A DNA stretch of 18,458 nt from Bacteroidia bacterium (lineage in GTDB: Bacteria > Bacteroidota > Bacteroidia > Chitinophagales > Saprospiraceae), in the NCBI GenBank assembly GCA_030431945.1, contig JAUIIF010000025.1, positions 1 through 18,458 on the forward strand, read 5' to 3'. Position numbers and translations under genes: made by a program. This document shows, piece after piece, positions 15,791-18,458 of the stretch; the first letter of the stretch is position 1, and each line of letters starts with the position of its first letter. A model generated the notes under the pieces. The model saw only the letters and a program-made list of their open reading frames with translations, made no database searches and was not told the DNA's origin.

Positions 15791-18127
15791 ATGACCAGAC
15801 TAAGTCTTTTGACGCTATGCCTGTTGTTGGTGCTCGGCCTGAGTGCACAAACAGAAAACGTCAACAAAAACCCATTCCGTCAGCTCTATACCGAACTGCC
15901 TACCCCTAATGTTTACCGTAATGCTGCGGGCGCTCCGGGGCACCAGTACTGGCAACAGCAGGCAGATTATGAGATGGATATTCGACTGGACGATACGCAA
16001 CAGCGTATCTACGGTACGTCCAAAATTACTTATCACAACAACTCTCCTGATGTCCTGGATTACCTGTGGTTGCAGCTCGACCAGAACGTACGTGCCCTGG
16101 ATAGCGACACCTACAAGATTGGGACCAGTAACATCAACGAACGGATGACCCTGCGGGGGCTCTCGCAGCTGGAGCCAACCTTTGACGGTGGTTTTAAAAT
16201 TGATTACGTAAAGGACGGCGCTGGTAAGGCGGCTAACTACAAGATCGAGAAAACAATGATGCGGGTGGACCTGGCTTCCCCGCTCCAACCAGGCGCTTCT
16301 ACCGAGCTCCAGCTGAAATGGTGGTACAACGTAAACGACCGCATGAAGGATGGCGGTGGCCGCTCCGGTTCGGAGTACTTCGAGGAGGATGACAATTACC
16401 TCTATACCATTGCCCAGTTTTACCCCCGGATGGCGCTCTACATCGATAACGAAGGTTGGCAGAATAAGCAGTTTCTTGGCCGGGGTGAGTTTACCCTTAC
16501 TTTCGGTGACTACGACGTGAAGATCACCGTGCCGGAAGATCACCTGGTGGCCTCTACGGGCACCCTGCAAAACCCGAACGATGTACTGACGCGGCAACAG
16601 CGTAATCGCCTTGACGAAGCACGCAAAGCCTTTGAGCAGCCAGTAATTATTGCCACCCAGGAAGAAGCTGAAGAGCGGGAAAAGACCAAGAAGACCAAAG
16701 AAAAGACCTGGCACTTCAGCGCTGACAACGTACGCGACTTTGCCTTTGCTACCTCCCGCAAGTTTATCTGGGATGCGATGGCGGTGAAGCAATCTGACGG
16801 AAGCACGACCATGGCCATGTCCATGTACCCCAAAGAAGGAAACCCCCTCTGGGAGCGTTTTAGCACCAAAGCAGTAGCACACACCCTGAAGTGGTACAGC
16901 CATTATACTTTTGATTACCCCTACCCTGTTGCCTGGTCCATCAATGCTGCCAACATCGGAATGGAGTACCCAATGATCTGCTTCAACTTCGGCCGGGTGG
17001 AGAAAGACGGAACTTACAGCGAACGGACCAAGTACGGAATGATCGGTGTAATCATCCATGAGGTCGGACACAACTACTTCCCGATGATCGTCAACTCTGA
17101 CGAGCGCCAGTGGACCTGGATGGACGAAGGCCTGAACACCTTCCTGCAGTACCTGACGGAGCAGCAGTGGGAACGGGGCTACCCCAGCCGCCGTGGCCCT
17201 GCGAATAAGATTGTCGATTACATGAAGGGAGATAAAGAATTTATCTCTCCGATTATGACCAACTCCGAATCTATCTGGCAGTTTGGAAACAATGCCTACG
17301 GTAAGCCGGCGACTGCCCTCAACATTCTCCGGGAGACGGTTATGGGCCGGGAGCAATTCGACTATGCCTTCAAGAAGTACGCTAACCGCTGGAAATTTAA
17401 GCACCCGGCACCCGCTGACCTCTTCCGCACGATGGAAGACGCCTCAGGCATTGACCTGGACTGGTTCTGGCGTGGCTGGTTCTTCACGACGGATCACACG
17501 GATATTGCCCTGACGAACGTCGAACCCTTCCGCGTAAATACCCGTAACCCGATGGTCGAGAACGAAATGACCCGGAAGCAGCAGGCAGAAGGACCGGAAA
17601 ACATCAGTGATATCCGCTACCGCGAGCAGACGGCAAAAATGTACGATGAGGAAGATCCGACCCTGCAGGACTTCTACTCCAACTACGATCCGCTGGAAGC
17701 TACGGTACTCGATAAGGAAGAGTACGAAGCCTACCTGGCCGGACTAAGCGACGCAGAACGGGCCGTACTTGCAGCGGATAAGTATTACTACGAACTCACC
17801 TTCGAAAATAAAGGCGGACTCGTTATGCCGATCATTCTGGAATTCACCTTTGCGGACGGTACCACCGAAGTACAGCGTATCCCCGCCGAAATCTGGAAAA
17901 TGGACTACCGCAAGGTCAGCAAGGTATTCCCCTTCACTAAGCAGGTGACCAACATTAACCTCGATCCTTTCCTGGAAACGGCTGATACCGATCGTAGTAA
18001 CAACTACTACCCTTCCCGGGCCGAGGTTAACCGCTTCGATCTCTTCCAGAGCCGTAGCCGTGGTGGCGGTGAAAACCCCATGCAGCGCGACCGGCGGGCA
18101 AAAGAAAAAGCAGGTTCTAACCGCTAG
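15791..18127 (+). CDS. Secreted M1-family zinc metallopeptidase (aminopeptidase-like)
   Basis: A 778-residue protein with a Sec signal peptide (MTRLSLLTLCLLLVLGLSA, cut before Q20; C10 does not fit a lipobox), so exported to the periplasm or beyond. An N-terminal beta domain is followed by the substrate-recognition motif GMEY at 390-393 (the GxMEN position, with Tyr for Asn) and the zinc site HEVGH at 423-427, with the third ligand E446 in WMDEGLN, exactly the HExxH-x18-E spacing of family M1. A helical C-terminal region follows, then a basic, disordered tail (RGGGENPMQRDRRAKEKAGSNR). No T9SS sorting domain is seen. It probably trims peptides for nutrition; substrate unknown. It has its own upstream region and is closed by a strong terminator. 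Confidence 0.93.
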   Translation: MTRLSLLTLCLLLVLGLSAQTENVNKNPFRQLYTELPTPNVYRNAAGAPGHQYWQQQADYEMDIRLDDTQQRIYGTSKITYHNNSPDVLDYLWLQLDQNVRALDSDTYKIGTSNINERMTLRGLSQLEPTFDGGFKIDYVKDGAGKAANYKIEKTMMRVDLASPLQPGASTELQLKWWYNVNDRMKDGGGRSGSEYFEEDDNYLYTIAQFYPRMALYIDNEGWQNKQFLGRGEFTLTFGDYDVKITVPEDHLVASTGTLQNPNDVLTRQQRNRLDEARKAFEQPVIIATQEEAEEREKTKKTKEKTWHFSADNVRDFAFATSRKFIWDAMAVKQSDGSTTMAMSMYPKEGNPLWERFSTKAVAHTLKWYSHYTFDYPYPVAWSINAANIGMEYPMICFNFGRVEKDGTYSERTKYGMIGVIIHEVGHNYFPMIVNSDERQWTWMDEGLNTFLQYLTEQQWERGYPSRRGPANKIVDYMKGDKEFISPIMTNSESIWQFGNNAYGKPATALNILRETVMGREQFDYAFKKYANRWKFKHPAPADLFRTMEDASGIDLDWFWRGWFFTTDHTDIALTNVEPFRVNTRNPMVENEMTRKQQAEGPENISDIRYREQTAKMYDEEDPTLQDFYSNYDPLEATVLDKEEYEAYLAGLSDAERAVLAADKYYYELTFENKGGLVMPIILEFTFADGTTEVQRIPAEIWKMDYRKVSKVFPFTKQVTNINLDPFLETADTDRSNNYYPSRAEVNRFDLFQSRSRGGGENPMQRDRRAKEKAGSNR

Positions 18128-18148
18128 ATTTTTCGGGACTAATGAAAA

Positions 18149-18167
18149 TCAGGCTGAAAAGCCGCTG
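18149..18167 (+). terminator. Weak GAAA-loop hairpin after the M1 peptidase
   Basis: GGCT (18152-18155), loop GAAA, AGCC (18160-18163), with outer bases able to extend pairing past a small bulge. No T-run follows directly. The 14-mer CAGGCTGAAAAGCC here is repeated exactly in the stronger hairpin 41 bases downstream. Confidence 0.3.
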
Positions 18168-18184
18168 ACTAATATTGACTCGTT

Positions 18185-18219
18185 GCGGGCCAGGCTGAAA
18201 AGCCTGGCCCGCTTTATTT
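18185..18219 (+). terminator. Strong intrinsic terminator after the M1 peptidase
   Basis: Perfect 12-bp stem, GCGGGCCAGGCT (18185-18196) with AGCCTGGCCCGC (18201-18212), closed by a stable GAAA tetraloop and followed by TTTATTT. It lies 57 bases after the peptidase stop and about 100 before mvaD, so it separates the two transcripts. Confidence 0.9.
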
Positions 18220-18319
18220 ACCGGAAAGAGAGACTAAAGATGTTGCAACCATTCTTTAATCAGCCGGTTCGTTCGTTGTATTTTGCACCGGATCAAAACG
18301 CCCGACGAAAAGCTACTTT

Positions 18320-18458
18320 ATGAACTATGATAACCCTGCGCTAACGCTTATCTCAAGTGAAGTTACTCCTGGTGCAATTCGCTGGCGTAGTCCTTCTAAT
18401 ATTGCTCTGGTAAAGTACTGGGGTAAACACGGTAACCAGCTCCCGCGTAATCCCTCCG
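18320..18458 (+). CDS. mvaD: Diphosphomevalonate decarboxylase, 5' part (runs off the window)
   Basis: The first 46 codons of a gene cut by the window end. The ATG at 18320 starts MNYDNPALTLISSEVTPGAI, followed by RWRSPSNIALVKYWGKHG and LPRNPS. The SNIALVKYWGK segment is the N-terminal signature of mevalonate diphosphate decarboxylase, a GHMP-superfamily enzyme that makes isopentenyl diphosphate from mevalonate diphosphate with ATP. This points to the mevalonate route of isoprenoid synthesis, which some Bacteroidota use. Downstream catalytic residues cannot be seen. The gene follows a strong terminator and so needs its own promoter in the preceding 100 bases; I saw no convincing one. Confidence 0.9.
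   Translation, partial: MNYDNPALTLISSEVTPGAIRWRSPSNIALVKYWGKHGNQLPRNPS

Noticed and set aside
15815..17404. 529-codon antisense frame opposite the M1 peptidase
   Set aside because: The plus strand encodes a complete signal peptide, GMEY and HExxH-x18-E; the antisense product has no recognisable domain.
18279..18285. TATTTTG as a -7 box for mvaD
   Set aside because: It is one base short of TAnnTTTG and has no TTTG at the right distance upstream.

Overview
The window looks like chromosomal DNA of a Bacteroidota bacterium, most likely of the Saprospiria (Lewinella-like). This is inferred from a type B T9SS/gliding C-terminal sorting domain, a DUF4175-type coiled-coil protein next to an anti-sigma-type ATPase and ybeY, a Bacteroidota-style YbeY metal site, starts without clear Shine-Dalgarno sequences, and moderately GC-rich coding DNA. 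No phage, transposase, CRISPR array, tRNA or rRNA was seen.

Layout. On the left, a secreted adhesin-like protein with a T9SS type B sorting domain is on the minus strand (161-2053). A 528-base intergenic stretch (2054-2581) follows. It holds three exact DnaA boxes and an AT-rich tract, and two more exact boxes lie inside the next gene, heme A synthase (2582-3718). Gene direction flips here: everything to the right is on the plus strand except one small membrane protein (3839-4213). Next come an NRAMP-related transporter without the usual metal-binding motifs (4301-5533), a 1114-residue DUF4175-like membrane/coiled-coil protein (5747-9091), an RsbW-like ATPase (9401-9826) and ybeY (9826-10269, overlapping by one base). 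The threonine operon thrA-thrB-thrC (10446-15234) follows and ends in a 30-bp perfect palindrome plus T-run. After a 556-base intergenic stretch come a secreted M1 metallopeptidase (15791-18127), a strong terminator, and the first 46 codons of diphosphomevalonate decarboxylase (18320 to the window end).

How it fits together. thrABC takes aspartate and aspartate semialdehyde to threonine. Heme A synthase supplies cytochrome oxidase. MvaD belongs to the mevalonate route to isoprenoids. YbeY acts in rRNA maturation.

The most interesting content is not coding. The exact DnaA-box cluster at 2239-3693, the AT-rich tract, the switch in gene direction, and two parS-like palindromes about 12 kb away (15266-15281 and 15303-15318) together suggest that the window covers the chromosomal replication origin and part of its partition region. 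A second non-coding signal is a directional repeat of about 21 bp found five times, always between genes. Bases 1-160 hold nothing I can support.
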